A stretch of 56,389 nt of DNA from a virus. The stretch spans positions 1 to 56,389 of the IMG/VR virus record IMGVR_UViG_3300035183_000021; one strand, 5' to 3'. The translations under genes and the position numbers were made by a program. Below the pieces are notes generated by a model. It searched no databases. It worked only from the letters and a program-made list of their open reading frames with translations, and was not told the origin of the DNA. This document shows positions 6,878-15,466 of this stretch, one piece after another (the stretch's first letter is position 1; every line of letters begins with the position of its first letter).

Positions 6878-7798
6878 ATGGCTTATGCTGTCTCGCCTGG
6901 CCGCCCGAATTATAGCGGCAATTTCATTCCCGAGATTTGGGCTGGTAAGCTGATCGAGAATTTCTACGACGCTACCGTGCTCGCAGCGATCTCGAACACT
7001 GACTATGAAGGTGAAATCCGTCAGTTCGGCGATACTGTGAATATCCGCACTACGCCGGAGATCACCATTCGTGACTACGTGAAGGGGCAAACCCTGACCG
7101 TGGAAAGCCCGGAAAAGCCCAAAATCCAGCTCGTGATCGACAAAGGCGAATACTTTGCCTGCGTCGAAGACGATGTGGATAAAATCCAGTCCGACATCAA
7201 CCTGATGGACGCTTGGTCGAAAGACGCTTCTGAGCGGATGAAGATCAAGATTGATACCCGTGTGTTGACGGACATTCTCCCTGATATTGCTTCTACCAAT
7301 AAGGGCGCTACTGCGGGTCGCATCTCTGGGTCGTTCAACCTCGGCACCACTGCTTCTCCGGTGTCTGTGACATCTACGAACGTCATCGACTTGCTGGTTG
7401 ATCTGGGTACTGTGCTGGATGAGGCCAACGCCCCTGAGCAAGATCGGTTTGTGGTCATTCCTGCCAAGATGGCTGGTTTGATCAAGAAATCCGATCTGAA
7501 GGATGCGTCGCTGTCTGGTGATAGCACGTCCATCTTGCGCAATGGTCGGCTTGGTATGATTGATCGCTTCACGGTGTATGTGAGCCACAATCTGTCCCGT
7601 TCCGGCACTGGTTCGGGTACCAAGTACAACATCATTGCGGGGCACAAGATGGGTCTGACGTTCGCGTCGCAGATGACGAACATGGAGACCATCCGCAGTG
7701 AGACCACCTTTGGTAGCATCGTGCGTGGGCTGCAAGTCTACGGCTACAAGGTCGTCAAGCCTGAGGCCCTGGCGACTGCGGTGATTACCATGCCCTAA
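6878..7798 (+). CDS. Major capsid protein (HK97-type fold expected)
   Basis: The 306-residue protein has the typical start of a phage coat protein (FIPEIWAGKLIENFYDATVLAAISN), then GDTVNIRTTPEITIRDY and a later RFVVIPAKMAGLI segment. These resemble the P22-type/HK97-type coat families in phages with scaffold-capsid order. GAGGAG precedes the ATG, and a tight terminator follows at 7804, fitting high expression of an abundant virion protein. Confidence 0.88.
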   Translation: MAYAVSPGRPNYSGNFIPEIWAGKLIENFYDATVLAAISNTDYEGEIRQFGDTVNIRTTPEITIRDYVKGQTLTVESPEKPKIQLVIDKGEYFACVEDDVDKIQSDINLMDAWSKDASERMKIKIDTRVLTDILPDIASTNKGATAGRISGSFNLGTTASPVSVTSTNVIDLLVDLGTVLDEANAPEQDRFVVIPAKMAGLIKKSDLKDASLSGDSTSILRNGRLGMIDRFTVYVSHNLSRSGTGSGTKYNIIAGHKMGLTFASQMTNMETIRSETTFGSIVRGLQVYGYKVVKPEALATAVITMP

Positions 7799-7803
7799 TG
7801 GAT

Positions 7804-7823
7804 GGGGGCTTCGGCCCCCTTTT
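7804..7823 (+). terminator. Terminator after the capsid gene
   Basis: GGGGGC-TTCG-GCCCCC forms a 6-bp GC stem with a stable UUCG loop, followed by TTTT. It lies 6 bases after the capsid stop codon. It may be partly permissive, since no clear promoter separates it from the next gene. Confidence 0.8.
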
Positions 7824-7849
7824 CAGTTTACAGTTGAAAGGAGTCCGAA

Positions 7850-8323
7850 ATGGCTACGTATACTGATTCGCTGGGTTTCAACAAAGGCTCTGCCGCTATT
7901 TCTGCGGACGGTGTTCATCGTTCGAGTGTTGTAGGTGTCACGCTCGATTTTCCCAAGATCATTGCTGCGCGTGCTGCTGCTGGCGCGCCTGCTTTGGCTG
8001 CTGGTGATGTGCTTGAGGTTCTGCCTATCCCGGCTGGTACTATTGTGCGTAATGTGGCTCTGGTGGTTACCACTACTGCTGCATCTGGCACGATTGCTAT
8101 CGGTGATAGTGCCTCTCCGTCCGGTTACCTGGCTGCGCAGTCTGTGGCGACCGCTGGTATTTTTGGTGGCGTGCCCACTCTCTCTGGTGGCGCTTTCTCT
8201 CCGGCGTTGAGTGGTGGGAAAGTGTATGCTACCCCCAGCGCTATTACCATCACGATTGGCACGGCCGTTCCTTCTACTGCTGTGGTTCGTGTTGTGGCAG
8301 AGTTGGTCAACCTCAATGCGTAA
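7850..8323 (+). CDS. Putative virion protein (decoration or head protein)
   Basis: A 157-residue Ala/Gly/Thr/Val-rich beta protein has an AAGGAG site before the ATG. It sits between two terminators just after the capsid gene. The composition and isolated, efficiently expressed setting suggest an abundant capsid-associated protein. I see no diagnostic motif, so decoration protein is an inference from position. Confidence 0.6.
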   Translation: MATYTDSLGFNKGSAAISADGVHRSSVVGVTLDFPKIIAARAAAGAPALAAGDVLEVLPIPAGTIVRNVALVVTTTAASGTIAIGDSASPSGYLAAQSVATAGIFGGVPTLSGGAFSPALSGGKVYATPSAITITIGTAVPSTAVVRVVAELVNLNA

Positions 8324-8328
8324 GCAAG

Positions 8329-8352
8329 ACGGGGGCTTCGGCCCCCGTTTCT
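8329..8352 (+). terminator. Terminator after the putative decoration gene
   Basis: ACGGGGGC-TTCG-GCCCCCGT forms an 8-bp stem with a UUCG loop, followed by a short pyrimidine run (TTCTC). It resembles the one after the capsid gene and may give partial termination. Confidence 0.7.
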
Positions 8353-8366
8353 CGAAGAGGTGATGT

Positions 8367-8642
8367 ATGAGTAAGTTGTATATCCGTGTTAAGAAAGACG
8401 GTTTCATTTACGACTACAACGAGATTCTGGCAAAGAACCCTGGCTGCGAAGTGGTTACTGAAGAAGTTGCCTTTCCAGAGCGATTTATTCCTGCGCATGC
8501 CAAAGAGCGGGTTGAGGAGTTCAAGAAGACTAAGGGGGCTCGTAAGAAGAGTACGTTGGATTTGACTACTGAGAATATTCCTGAGTCTCCTCCATACACT
8601 CCTCCTGAATTGGCCGAGGAAGCTGCGCGAGGGATGCCTTGA
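8367..8642 (+). CDS. Hypothetical structural-region protein
   Basis: A 91-residue protein with a compact N-terminus (about residues 1-60) and a Lys/Pro-rich tail. GAGGTG precedes the ATG. Its TGA overlaps the ATG of the next gene (TGATG), implying coupled translation with the head-tail adaptor. No recognised domain. Confidence 0.65.
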   Translation: MSKLYIRVKKDGFIYDYNEILAKNPGCEVVTEEVAFPERFIPAHAKERVEEFKKTKGARKKSTLDLTTENIPESPPYTPPELAEEAARGMP

Positions 8643-9286
8643 TGAAGCCAAGCGAAGTCATCGACGAAGTTCGGCAGTTGATTCAAGATACTATAGCACC
8701 ACATCGCTATAGCAATCCGATGCTGCTGGGTTTTGTTAACCAGACGCTCAAGCGGATGGCGATGCTTCGTCCTGATCTGTTTGCGGTAGTAGCAGATTTC
8801 AATACTACGCCAGGAAGTGTGCTACAGAGCTGTCCTGCTGACTCCATGCGGCTTGTCGATATATTTCAGGTCAAAGGTGGTAACGCTATCACCGAAGTGA
8901 ATAGGCAGACGCTGGATCGTACTGTACCGGATTGGCAGAATGCGCCAGCAGGACAGCCAGTGAATTTCATGCGTCATGTGCATAACCCCAACAAGTTTTT
9001 CGTGTACCCGCGCCCTGTTGCTGGAGTGGTGCTTGTTGGTGAGTATGTGCAGACTCCGCCTGATTACGCACTCGACGATGAAATCATAAACCCGCCTGAC
9101 GCTTATTTTCCTGTTGTTGTAGATGGAACTGTGTTTCTGGCAGAGTCTATTGACAATGAGCATGTGAACTCGGGGCGGGCGAAATTGTTTCAAGAGGCAT
9201 TCCTTCAGGGGTTGGGGGTTAGCTTGCAATCCCGCGTGGTCACTGATACGCCTTCTGCGGGGCTTGATCCTAAACAGGTGGTCTGA
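8642..9286 (+). CDS. Putative head-tail adaptor protein
   Basis: This 214-residue protein has a helical N-terminus (MKPSEVIDEVRQLIQDT, then LLGFVNQTLKRMAMLRPDLF) typical of podovirus adaptor/neck proteins that bind the portal. It resembles the DUF6682-type family as I remember it. I chose the ATG at 8642, with GAGGG 8 bases upstream, over a TTG one codon earlier. It overlaps both neighbours by single bases, so the three genes are translationally coupled. Confidence 0.6.
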   Translation: MKPSEVIDEVRQLIQDTIAPHRYSNPMLLGFVNQTLKRMAMLRPDLFAVVADFNTTPGSVLQSCPADSMRLVDIFQVKGGNAITEVNRQTLDRTVPDWQNAPAGQPVNFMRHVHNPNKFFVYPRPVAGVVLVGEYVQTPPDYALDDEIINPPDAYFPVVVDGTVFLAESIDNEHVNSGRAKLFQEAFLQGLGVSLQSRVVTDTPSAGLDPKQVV

Positions 9287-10062
9287 TGCCTGACCGTTCT
9301 TTTGAATCACTTGTTCCGCGTGTACAGGCTTCTGTGCCTGGTTGCCCGCATCCAACCATTGTGCAGTATATTCGTGACGCTGCGATCCGTACTTGCGAGC
9401 GCACACTGTATTGGCGGTACCAGCCACCGCTGTTCAATCTGTCACCCGGTGTTCACGAGTATTTCTACAACAAGCCTGAGAATACTGATGTCCACGCAGT
9501 ATTTGAGATGCTTGTTAATGATCGCCCGTTGAAACGGCTCACGTTGGAGAAAGCTATTGAGCTATACCCGCAATGGGCCGATCTCTACAGTGGCGAGAAT
9601 CCGTTTGTAGTATGGGGTATGTCCCCGCCATCTGGAACTTTCAATGCACCTGTGTATGATGGGGCTCAGTTCAATGATGGTGGTGCTATTGAATTACCAG
9701 ATTCAGCTTTGGCTAAGAGTGGTACTCCTCAAATCATTACTCAGATCAGCCCTGACAAATATATCATTCTCCCACTACCGGATGATAAATGCGTGTATCG
9801 GTGCCGGATGTTCTTGGCGCTTAAACCTAAGCACAATGCTTCTGGGATGGATAGCGCAATCTTCGATGAGCTGGAAGAAGTCATTATGCACGGAACGTTG
9901 CAACATCTTCTAGTGCTTCCTGGTCAACCTTGGACAGATCGTGAGCTTGCTGCGTACCATGCCAAACAGTATGTGTTTCAGACAGCCGAGCGCCGAGCGC
10001 GGGCTAATCTTGGTAACGTGCGCGGTATGATGCGGGTGCGGATGCAGCCTTTTGGGGTTTGA
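9286..10062 (+). CDS. Putative neck or adaptor protein
   Basis: A 258-residue protein starts on the last base of the preceding stop. Its N-terminus (residues 1-50, VQYIRDAAIRTCERTLYWRY) and helical C-terminus (residues 190-250) fit a second connector protein between portal/adaptor and tail. I recognise the general type in podovirus structural clusters, not a specific named family. AGGTGG precedes the ATG. Confidence 0.55.
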   Translation: MPDRSFESLVPRVQASVPGCPHPTIVQYIRDAAIRTCERTLYWRYQPPLFNLSPGVHEYFYNKPENTDVHAVFEMLVNDRPLKRLTLEKAIELYPQWADLYSGENPFVVWGMSPPSGTFNAPVYDGAQFNDGGAIELPDSALAKSGTPQIITQISPDKYIILPLPDDKCVYRCRMFLALKPKHNASGMDSAIFDELEEVIMHGTLQHLLVLPGQPWTDRELAAYHAKQYVFQTAERRARANLGNVRGMMRVRMQPFGV

Positions 10063-10064
10063 TC

Positions 10065-11444
10065 ATGCCTATCAAGCTCAAGAATAACGCTTTTGGGTAC
10101 CTTAATGTTTCTATTGGCCCTTCTGATACGGCTATTGTTCTTCAGAATGGTCATGGGGCGCGGTTTCCAGCACTTGGTACTGGTGATTATTTCTACGCTA
10201 CATTGATCAATACTTCGGGTGCTATTGAGATTGTTAAGGTTACCGCTCGTGTTGGGGATGTATTGACCGCCCAGCGCGGCGCAGAAGGTACAGCACCACA
10301 GTCTTTTCCTGCCGGGTCGCGCATTGAGTTGCGTATTACTGCTGCGAGCGTAGAAGAAAGCATCGATGCCGCGCTGAATGAGTTCGCTAGCACTGGTACT
10401 GTAGCGAATGCTATAAATGCTACGAACGCGGTGAACGCGGTAAATGCGGTGAATGTCACGAATGCCACGAACGCGACGAATGCAGTAAATGCAACGAATC
10501 TTACCGGTACTTCGACTTCTAATATTCAAACTTCTGCCCTTGGTAGTGGTACAGCAAATGCAACTACGTATCTGCGTGGGGATCGAACGTGGGCTACAGT
10601 ACCCTCTGCGGCCACTATGACTGCCACAAGTGGTGGCTTAGTGCCAACACCACCGAATGATGTAAACCAGGTACTTCGTGGCGATGGTACGTTTGGGGTT
10701 GCGACCAACGCGACGAATGCCACGAATGCGACGAACCTCACCGGCACTTCGACCTCCAACATCCCTACCTCAGCCCTCGGCAGCGGGACGGCGGATAGCA
10801 CGACGTTCTTGAGAGGGGATAGGACGTGGGCCGCTATCCCGTCCATTAGTGGTGTCGTTAACATTGTCCGCATTATGACACCCGGTAGCGGAACGTATAA
10901 CAAACCAGCAAATGTAACGAGACTGCTGATTCGAGCGGTTGGTGGCGGCGGTGGTGGTGGCGGTGGGTGGTATTATTTTGATGGCAATTCATGGCAAAAC
11001 GCACAGGGCGGTGGCGGTGGTGGTGGAGGGTATGCTGATGTGTTTATCACTAACCCGGCAGCGTCTTACTCATATACTGTTGGGGCTGGCGGGTCTGCTG
11101 GAGGTCCTAACGGAAACGGAGGTAATGGTGGAGCGACGACGATTGCCGGTATAACAGCCGGAGGCGGTATTGGTGGATATGGCGCCTTCAATTATACATC
11201 CTCTGCTGGTGCTGGCGGCAGCGGCAGCGGAGGAACTGTTAACGTGCGTGGTGATAGCGCATCTGGCTCGAACGGCGGCAATTCATTATTTGGTAGCGGT
11301 GGCAAATTCAACACATTAGCCGCAGGAGGAGCTGGCACGACTGGTGGAGGTGGAGGCGGTGGCGATGGAAATGCCCAATATTCAACTGGTTATAGCGGTG
11401 GCGCTGGCGGTGCCGGATTTATCGAAATTTGGGAGTTTATGTGA
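10065..11444 (+). CDS. Tail fibre protein with glycine-rich tip
   Basis: 459 residues. Residues 1-115 form a conserved attachment-type module (MPIKLKNNAFGYL) shared with the fibre at 11921. Asn-Ala-Thr repeats and two copies of a STSNI-TSALGSGTA module with LRGD-TW follow. The last 165 residues are extremely Gly-rich (a run of nine Gly, then GGNGGATT and similar), like Gly_rich_2 domains of phage adhesin tips. I chose the ATG at 10065 (GGGG upstream), which matches the paralogue, over a TTG two codons earlier. Likely role: receptor recognition at the cell surface. Confidence 0.78.
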   Translation: MPIKLKNNAFGYLNVSIGPSDTAIVLQNGHGARFPALGTGDYFYATLINTSGAIEIVKVTARVGDVLTAQRGAEGTAPQSFPAGSRIELRITAASVEESIDAALNEFASTGTVANAINATNAVNAVNAVNVTNATNATNAVNATNLTGTSTSNIQTSALGSGTANATTYLRGDRTWATVPSAATMTATSGGLVPTPPNDVNQVLRGDGTFGVATNATNATNATNLTGTSTSNIPTSALGSGTADSTTFLRGDRTWAAIPSISGVVNIVRIMTPGSGTYNKPANVTRLLIRAVGGGGGGGGGWYYFDGNSWQNAQGGGGGGGGYADVFITNPAASYSYTVGAGGSAGGPNGNGGNGGATTIAGITAGGGIGGYGAFNYTSSAGAGGSGSGGTVNVRGDSASGSNGGNSLFGSGGKFNTLAAGGAGTTGGGGGGGDGNAQYSTGYSGGAGGAGFIEIWEFM

Positions 11445-11887
11445 TGAGAGCAGCGCGAATTGAAAATGGCGTCGTAGCCGATTTGTGGGAAGTCCCTTCT
11501 CTCGATTGCTACGGTGAACTTTACACGCTTGTCGAAGCGCCGGAGTGGGTGCAGCTTGGCGCGACGTGGGATGGGACGACGTTCGTCAACCCGCCGCCTC
11601 CGCCCAAAACGCAGGAGGAAATCGTCGCCGAGTTTACGGCAAAAGTCCAAGCGCGTCTTGACGCCTTCGCCCGCACCCGTGGCTACGATGGAATCCTTTC
11701 GGCCTGCACTTACGCCACGAGCACGAATCCCAAGTTCGCCGTCGAAGGGCAATATTGCGTGCAGGTGCGAGATGAAACATGGGCAAAGTGCTATGAGATT
11801 CTGAACGCCGTGCAAGCTGGAGAACGTCCAATTCCTACGTGGGAAGAGCTAGAAGCTGAGTTGCCGCCCCTGAAGTGGCAGAATTAA
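11444..11887 (+). CDS. Putative tail fibre assembly protein (DUF4376-like)
   Basis: A 147-residue protein starts on the last base of the fibre stop. The N-terminus (MRAARIENGVVADLWEVPSL, then LGATWDGTTFVNPPPPP) and the C-terminus (QARLDAFARTRGYDGILSAC through LPPLKW) resemble tail fibre assembly proteins with a DUF4376-like domain. Its codon usage is richer in C and G at third positions than either flanking fibre gene, suggesting it arrived with a different module. Confidence 0.6.
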   Translation: MRAARIENGVVADLWEVPSLDCYGELYTLVEAPEWVQLGATWDGTTFVNPPPPPKTQEEIVAEFTAKVQARLDAFARTRGYDGILSACTYATSTNPKFAVEGQYCVQVRDETWAKCYEILNAVQAGERPIPTWEELEAELPPLKWQN

Positions 11888-11920
11888 ATTGCTGCAAATG
11901 CAGGTTATGAGGAGCCGCTA

Positions 11921-13096
11921 ATGCCTATCAAGCTCAAAAACAATGCTTTTGGGTATCTTAGCGCATCCATTAGCGCAACTGATACGAACATAGTTCTTCA
12001 GAATGGGGAAGGGGATTTCTTTCCCGCGCTAGGTGTTGGGGATTATTTTTACGCCACGCTAATTAGCCCTGCTGGGGTTCAAGAGATTATTAAAGTCATC
12101 GCCCGCAGTGGTGATATATTGACTGCTCAGCGTGGTGCAGAAGGGACATCACCACAGTCTTTTCCTGCTGGGTCGCGTGTCGAACTTCGGATTACTGTTG
12201 CAAGCGTAGAGGATAGGATTGCTGCTGCACTGAGCGATTTTGCCAGCACTGGCACTGTAGCGAATGCTATAAATGCGACGAATGCTACGAATGCGACGAA
12301 CGCTACGAATGCGACTAATCTTATTGGTACATCAACTTCAAATATTCAAACCTCCGCCCTCGGTACTGGTGTAGCAGATGCAACTAAGTATTTGCGGGGA
12401 GATCGAGCGTGGGCTGTAATACCTACTATGACCGCCACAAATGGTGGCTTAGTGCCAACACCCCCGAATGATGTAAACCAGGTACTTCGCGGCGATGGTA
12501 CGTTTGGAGTTGCGACGACTGCTACGAATGCGACAAATGCTACGAATGCTACGAATGCCACTAATGCGACGAATGCTACTAATCTTACTGGTACGTCTAC
12601 GTCGAATATTCAAACGTCAGCGCTCGGTAATGGCGTGGCGGATAGCACAGTGTTTCTAAGAGGAGATAGAACATGGTCTGGGCTACCTATTGCTTCTACA
12701 GTAGAAGCGCAGGGAGGAACGGACAATACTAAAATGATGACGCCTGTCCGTGTAAGGGATGCGTTTAATGCGAGTGGTTCTGCCCCCGTATACGCATGTC
12801 GAGCGTGGGTGAATTTCGATGGGACGACATCGCCGCCAACAATCCGAGCAAGTGGAAATGTAAGTAGTGTAATAAAAAACGGAACTGGAGATTTTACGAT
12901 TAATTTTACAACTGCGCTTCAAGATAGTAATTATTGTGTGTCTGGAATGTCGAATCAAAGAACGTCGGATGGATATATTTCCATCATTACAGTTGTTCAA
13001 GGAGGCATAACTGCAAGTAGTGTTAGAATCAGAACATACACAACAAGTGGTGTGCTTGGAGATTGGCCAGTTAACTATGTCAGTATTTTTAGGTGA
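11921..13096 (+). CDS. Second tail fibre protein, paralogous N-terminus with a different tip
   Basis: 391 residues. Residues 1-115 match the fibre at 10065 closely, as do the Asn-Ala-Thr repeats and the STSNIQTSALG/YLRGDR modules. The C-terminal 105 residues (from about 285, YACRAWVNFDGTTSPPTIRASGNVSS) are unrelated to the Gly-rich tip. They resemble beta-rich tip domains of many phage fibres. AGGAG precedes the ATG. The pair gives the virion, or its population, alternative receptor-binding tips on a common base. Confidence 0.78.
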   Translation: MPIKLKNNAFGYLSASISATDTNIVLQNGEGDFFPALGVGDYFYATLISPAGVQEIIKVIARSGDILTAQRGAEGTSPQSFPAGSRVELRITVASVEDRIAAALSDFASTGTVANAINATNATNATNATNATNLIGTSTSNIQTSALGTGVADATKYLRGDRAWAVIPTMTATNGGLVPTPPNDVNQVLRGDGTFGVATTATNATNATNATNATNATNATNLTGTSTSNIQTSALGNGVADSTVFLRGDRTWSGLPIASTVEAQGGTDNTKMMTPVRVRDAFNASGSAPVYACRAWVNFDGTTSPPTIRASGNVSSVIKNGTGDFTINFTTALQDSNYCVSGMSNQRTSDGYISIITVVQGGITASSVRIRTYTTSGVLGDWPVNYVSIFR

Positions 13097-13101
13097 CGCT
13101 G

Positions 13102-13293
13102 GTGTTTGATTTTCATCCAAAAACAAAACTTGGAAAAATGCTTCTAGAATTGAGGCGTAGTTATTTGGCTTCTGGAGGTAGTCTACTTTCACCGGAAGCA
13201 TTAGATGAAGAATTGAGATTACGTCGTAGTGGAGTAATTTGTGATGACGAGTTGTCAGATAGGAGAGAACTAAATGGTAATGAGTTGAAATAG
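13102..13293 (+). CDS. Small hypothetical protein after the second fibre
   Basis: A 63-residue protein starts at GTG 13102, where AGGTG lies 6 bases upstream. An in-frame GTG at 13093 has no ribosome binding site. It has basic helices and a short acidic stretch (PEALDEELRL). Unrecognised; third-position base use resembles the A+T-rich fibre tip before it. Confidence 0.5.
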   Translation: MFDFHPKTKLGKMLLELRRSYLASGGSLLSPEALDEELRLRRSGVICDDELSDRRELNGNELK

Positions 13294-13349
13294 CGGACAA
13301 ACAAAAGGGTGGGCTGCTGGTAAATATTGGCGCAGAGGAGCATTAAATC

Positions 13350-13604
13350 ATGGATTGGCACGACATCCACAAATATGTGCCTTATCTTGGCCTGATGATG
13401 TCTGATCAGAGCAGTCGGCCATATATCACAAGGTTGATTGAACAATCATTGCCAGGCATCGTTGTGGCGATGGTTGGCTTTTACGTTAGCGATGCCAAGC
13501 AGAGCGAACAGATAACGGCCATCAAACACGAGTTGGCACAGGTTCGTCAGGACTTGGTGGATATGCGGCGCGATTTGTATGTACCAAAGGCGGCGGTAAA
13601 ATGA
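13350..13604 (+). CDS. Small membrane protein, possible lysis accessory
   Basis: 84 residues with one hydrophobic segment (about 35-48, LPGIVVAMVGFYVS) followed by a coiled coil (about 50-78). GAGGAG precedes the ATG. It leads the lysis cassette, so a holin or antiholin-like accessory role is possible. The membrane segment is short and the role is inferred from context. Confidence 0.55.
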   Translation: MDWHDIHKYVPYLGLMMSDQSSRPYITRLIEQSLPGIVVAMVGFYVSDAKQSEQITAIKHELAQVRQDLVDMRRDLYVPKAAVK

Positions 13605-13777
13605 TCCTCTGCGAGCGCTGCATTCACAATACGGCAACGGACGTGGACTTGGTAGTCGAAATCGATGCCAAGACCGGTCACGTGCTTATCCCGCCGCATT
13701 GTGAGTTTGGCATACCTGGATTTCCGAACGTGAGGGAATGCAACGCTTTTTACGAGGTGCCAATTGATGGGGATTGA
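13601..13777 (+). CDS. Small Cys-containing hypothetical protein
   Basis: A 58-codon gene starts in an ATGA overlap with the previous stop and runs into the holin start. It holds a CERC motif at residues 4-7 plus Cys34 and Cys47, which could form a small zinc site. The continuous overlap chain (previous stop, this gene, holin) supports a real gene despite its size. Function unknown. Confidence 0.55.
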   Translation: MILCERCIHNTATDVDLVVEIDAKTGHVLIPPHCEFGIPGFPNVRECNAFYEVPIDGD

Positions 13778-13991
13778 ATTCAGACGCAAATTGCGCGGCC
13801 TCTGGCGCAGCCGCACCCATTGGGCTGGGGCATTGTTAGGTGTGCTGGTGGGTGCGACGCCGCAGATCGAGAGGCTGCTGCAAATCAAGCTGACGGCTGA
13901 CGACTACGCTGTGGCTGGGGTGGTGCTTTATGGCGTGATCAGCTTCCTGCGCTGGATCACCACCCAGCCGCTGGAGGACAAGGGTAAATGA
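13767..13991 (+). CDS. Putative holin
   Basis: 74 residues with two hydrophobic segments (about 19-33 and 48-66, YAVAGVVLYGVISFLRWI). The basic start (MGIEFRRKLRGLWRSR) and TTQPLEDKGK end are typical of small phage holins placed directly before the endolysin. GAGGTG precedes the ATG. Holins form inner-membrane lesions that set lysis time. It overlaps the endolysin start by 4 bases. Confidence 0.75.
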   Translation: MGIEFRRKLRGLWRSRTHWAGALLGVLVGATPQIERLLQIKLTADDYAVAGVVLYGVISFLRWITTQPLEDKGK

Positions 13992-14497
13992 CCGTTGACG
14001 ACATCATCGACGACATCATCCGCCGTGAGGGTGGTTATGGGGACCGCCCTGCGGATCGTGGCGGGCCGACGAAATACGGCATCACGCAGGCGACCCTATC
14101 GGTCTGGCGTGCCCGTCCGGTCACGGCAAAGGATGTGGAGGAGCTGACCGTCGAAGAAGCACGACGCATTTACCGGACGCTCTATATCGATAAGCCAGGT
14201 TTCGCCAGTTTGCCGGAGCCGTTGCGTGGTCTTGTGGTGGACACCGCCGTGCATAGCGGGGTCAAAACTGCCGTGCGACTTCTACAAAAAGCGCTTGGTG
14301 GGATTCTCGTGGATGGTGTTTTGGGACAGGAAACATTTGCCGCAGTGCAGGATGCTAATCTTTCCTGGCTATACCGCAAGATGCTGGCCGAACGCATCCG
14401 TTATCTTGGCGAGGTGATCACCGTGCGCCCGGCTAATGCGGAGTTCGCAAAGGGATGGATGGCACGTATCGCGGAGTTTGTGGAGACGGCACCATGA
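13988..14497 (+). CDS. Endolysin, glycoside hydrolase 108-type muramidase
   Basis: 169 residues. The motif REGGYGDRPADRGGPTKYGI places the catalytic Glu at position 14, as in GH108 enzymes. The rest (VVDTAVHSGVKTAVRLLQKALG and following) matches the peptidoglycan-binding half of that family. It cleaves the glycan backbone of peptidoglycan. There is no signal peptide, so it needs the holin for release. It is flanked by holin and spanins in overlapping frames. Confidence 0.88.
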   Translation: MTVDDIIDDIIRREGGYGDRPADRGGPTKYGITQATLSVWRARPVTAKDVEELTVEEARRIYRTLYIDKPGFASLPEPLRGLVVDTAVHSGVKTAVRLLQKALGGILVDGVLGQETFAAVQDANLSWLYRKMLAERIRYLGEVITVRPANAEFAKGWMARIAEFVETAP

Positions 14498-15042
14498 AAC
14501 AACGTGGCATTGTTCAGATGTATCTGTTCGGCGCGGTAGCTGTTGCGGCGTTGATGGCGGCGGTGGTTATCGGTGCTTATCGTGCCGGGCAGAAAGCAGA
14601 ACGCGCCTACTGGCAGGCGCGCGAACTTCAGGCGATGGCCGCTGCCGACCAGGCATTGACACAGGCGCACGAGACCATCCGCGCGATGGAGCACAATGCC
14701 CAGGCCGCTATGGTGGCGGCCTCCGATGCTTACCAAAAGGAGATTTCCCATGTGCGTACCGAGAAAGACCGCGTTATCGCTGATCTGCGCGCTCGCACTG
14801 TCGTCCTGCGCGACCCCTGGTCCCCCTACATTGATGCGCACCCCATGCCCGGAACCGCCCCAGCCTCCTGCGGATGTGATGCAGGAGAGAAAGGCGAACT
14901 TTCTGAATCGACTGCTGAATTTCTTGTCGCCCTCGCCAGCGAAGCCGATGAAGTCGTCGCCCAGCTCGGGCGATGCCAGCAAGTAGTGAGAGCCTATCAG
15001 CAACTGACTATGAAAGGAGACGCAAATGGCCGCAATGACTGA
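14494..15042 (+). CDS. Inner-membrane spanin (Rz-like)
   Basis: 182 residues from the ATG at 14494, overlapping the endolysin stop by 4 bases. An N-terminal membrane anchor (about residues 8-28, MYLFGAVAVAALMAAVVIGA) is followed by a long periplasmic coiled-coil stretch (about 35-100). This is the i-spanin architecture. With Rz1, nested within it, it would fuse inner and outer membranes in the last step of Gram-negative lysis. Confidence 0.8.
   Translation: MKQRGIVQMYLFGAVAVAALMAAVVIGAYRAGQKAERAYWQARELQAMAAADQALTQAHETIRAMEHNAQAAMVAASDAYQKEISHVRTEKDRVIADLRARTVVLRDPWSPYIDAHPMPGTAPASCGCDAGEKGELSESTAEFLVALASEADEVVAQLGRCQQVVRAYQQLTMKGDANGRND
14750..14986 (+). CDS. Outer-membrane lipoprotein spanin (Rz1-like), nested in Rz
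   Basis: 78 residues in a different frame, entirely inside the Rz gene. AAGGAG precedes the ATG at 14750. The N-terminus is a lipoprotein signal ending in a lipobox (LSSC, Cys at about 19). A short Pro-rich mature part (CPEPPQPPAD) follows, as in lambda Rz1. Fully embedded Rz1 genes are a known arrangement. Confidence 0.8.
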   Translation: MCVPRKTALSLICALALSSCATPGPPTLMRTPCPEPPQPPADVMQERKANFLNRLLNFLSPSPAKPMKSSPSSGDASK

Positions 15043-15466
15043 CTATCTGGAAAACAAGATCATCGACTGGCTGCTGCGCGGCCAGGCGTTCACCCCGCCC
15101 TCGACGGTGTACGTTGGGCTGTTCACGACTGCTCCCACCGACGCCGGTGGTGGCGTTGAAGTGTCCGGCGGCTCTTACGCCCGTGTGGCTGTCGCCTGCA
15201 CGCTTGCCAACTGGGCGGGTACGCAGGGCGCGGGTAGTACCACAGCGTCCACCGGATCGAGCGGGACGACGAGCAACAACGTCGCCATCACCTTCCCCGC
15301 TCCGACGGCGAACTGGGGCACGGTGACGGCCTTCGGTTTGTTCGACGCGGCGACCGGCGGCAATCTCTTGATCTACGGCAACTTGACCACGCCGAAGACC
15401 ATCAATAACGGGGACGCTGCGCCGAGCTTCGCGCCTGGGGCGCTTACCTTCCAGGACGACAACTGA
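15026..15466 (+). CDS. Phage structural protein of the 'DYLENKIIDWLLRGQ' type
   Basis: 146 residues: MTDYLENKIIDWLLRGQ, then VYVGLFTTAPTDAGGGVEVSGG and a beta-rich Gly/Thr body. I have seen this family in many phages and prophages, usually annotated as tail fibre or structural protein; the exact role is uncertain. AAAGGAG precedes the ATG. It overlaps the end of Rz by 17 bases, and the next gene starts on its last base. Confidence 0.6.
   Translation: MAAMTDYLENKIIDWLLRGQAFTPPSTVYVGLFTTAPTDAGGGVEVSGGSYARVAVACTLANWAGTQGAGSTTASTGSSGTTSNNVAITFPAPTANWGTVTAFGLFDAATGGNLLIYGNLTTPKTINNGDAAPSFAPGALTFQDDN

Noticed and set aside
6851-7735. A 294-codon open frame antisense to the capsid gene
   Set aside because: It is His/Arg-rich shadow translation, with no ribosome binding site or domain. 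Unlike the antisense HNH frame, it lacks any family motif.
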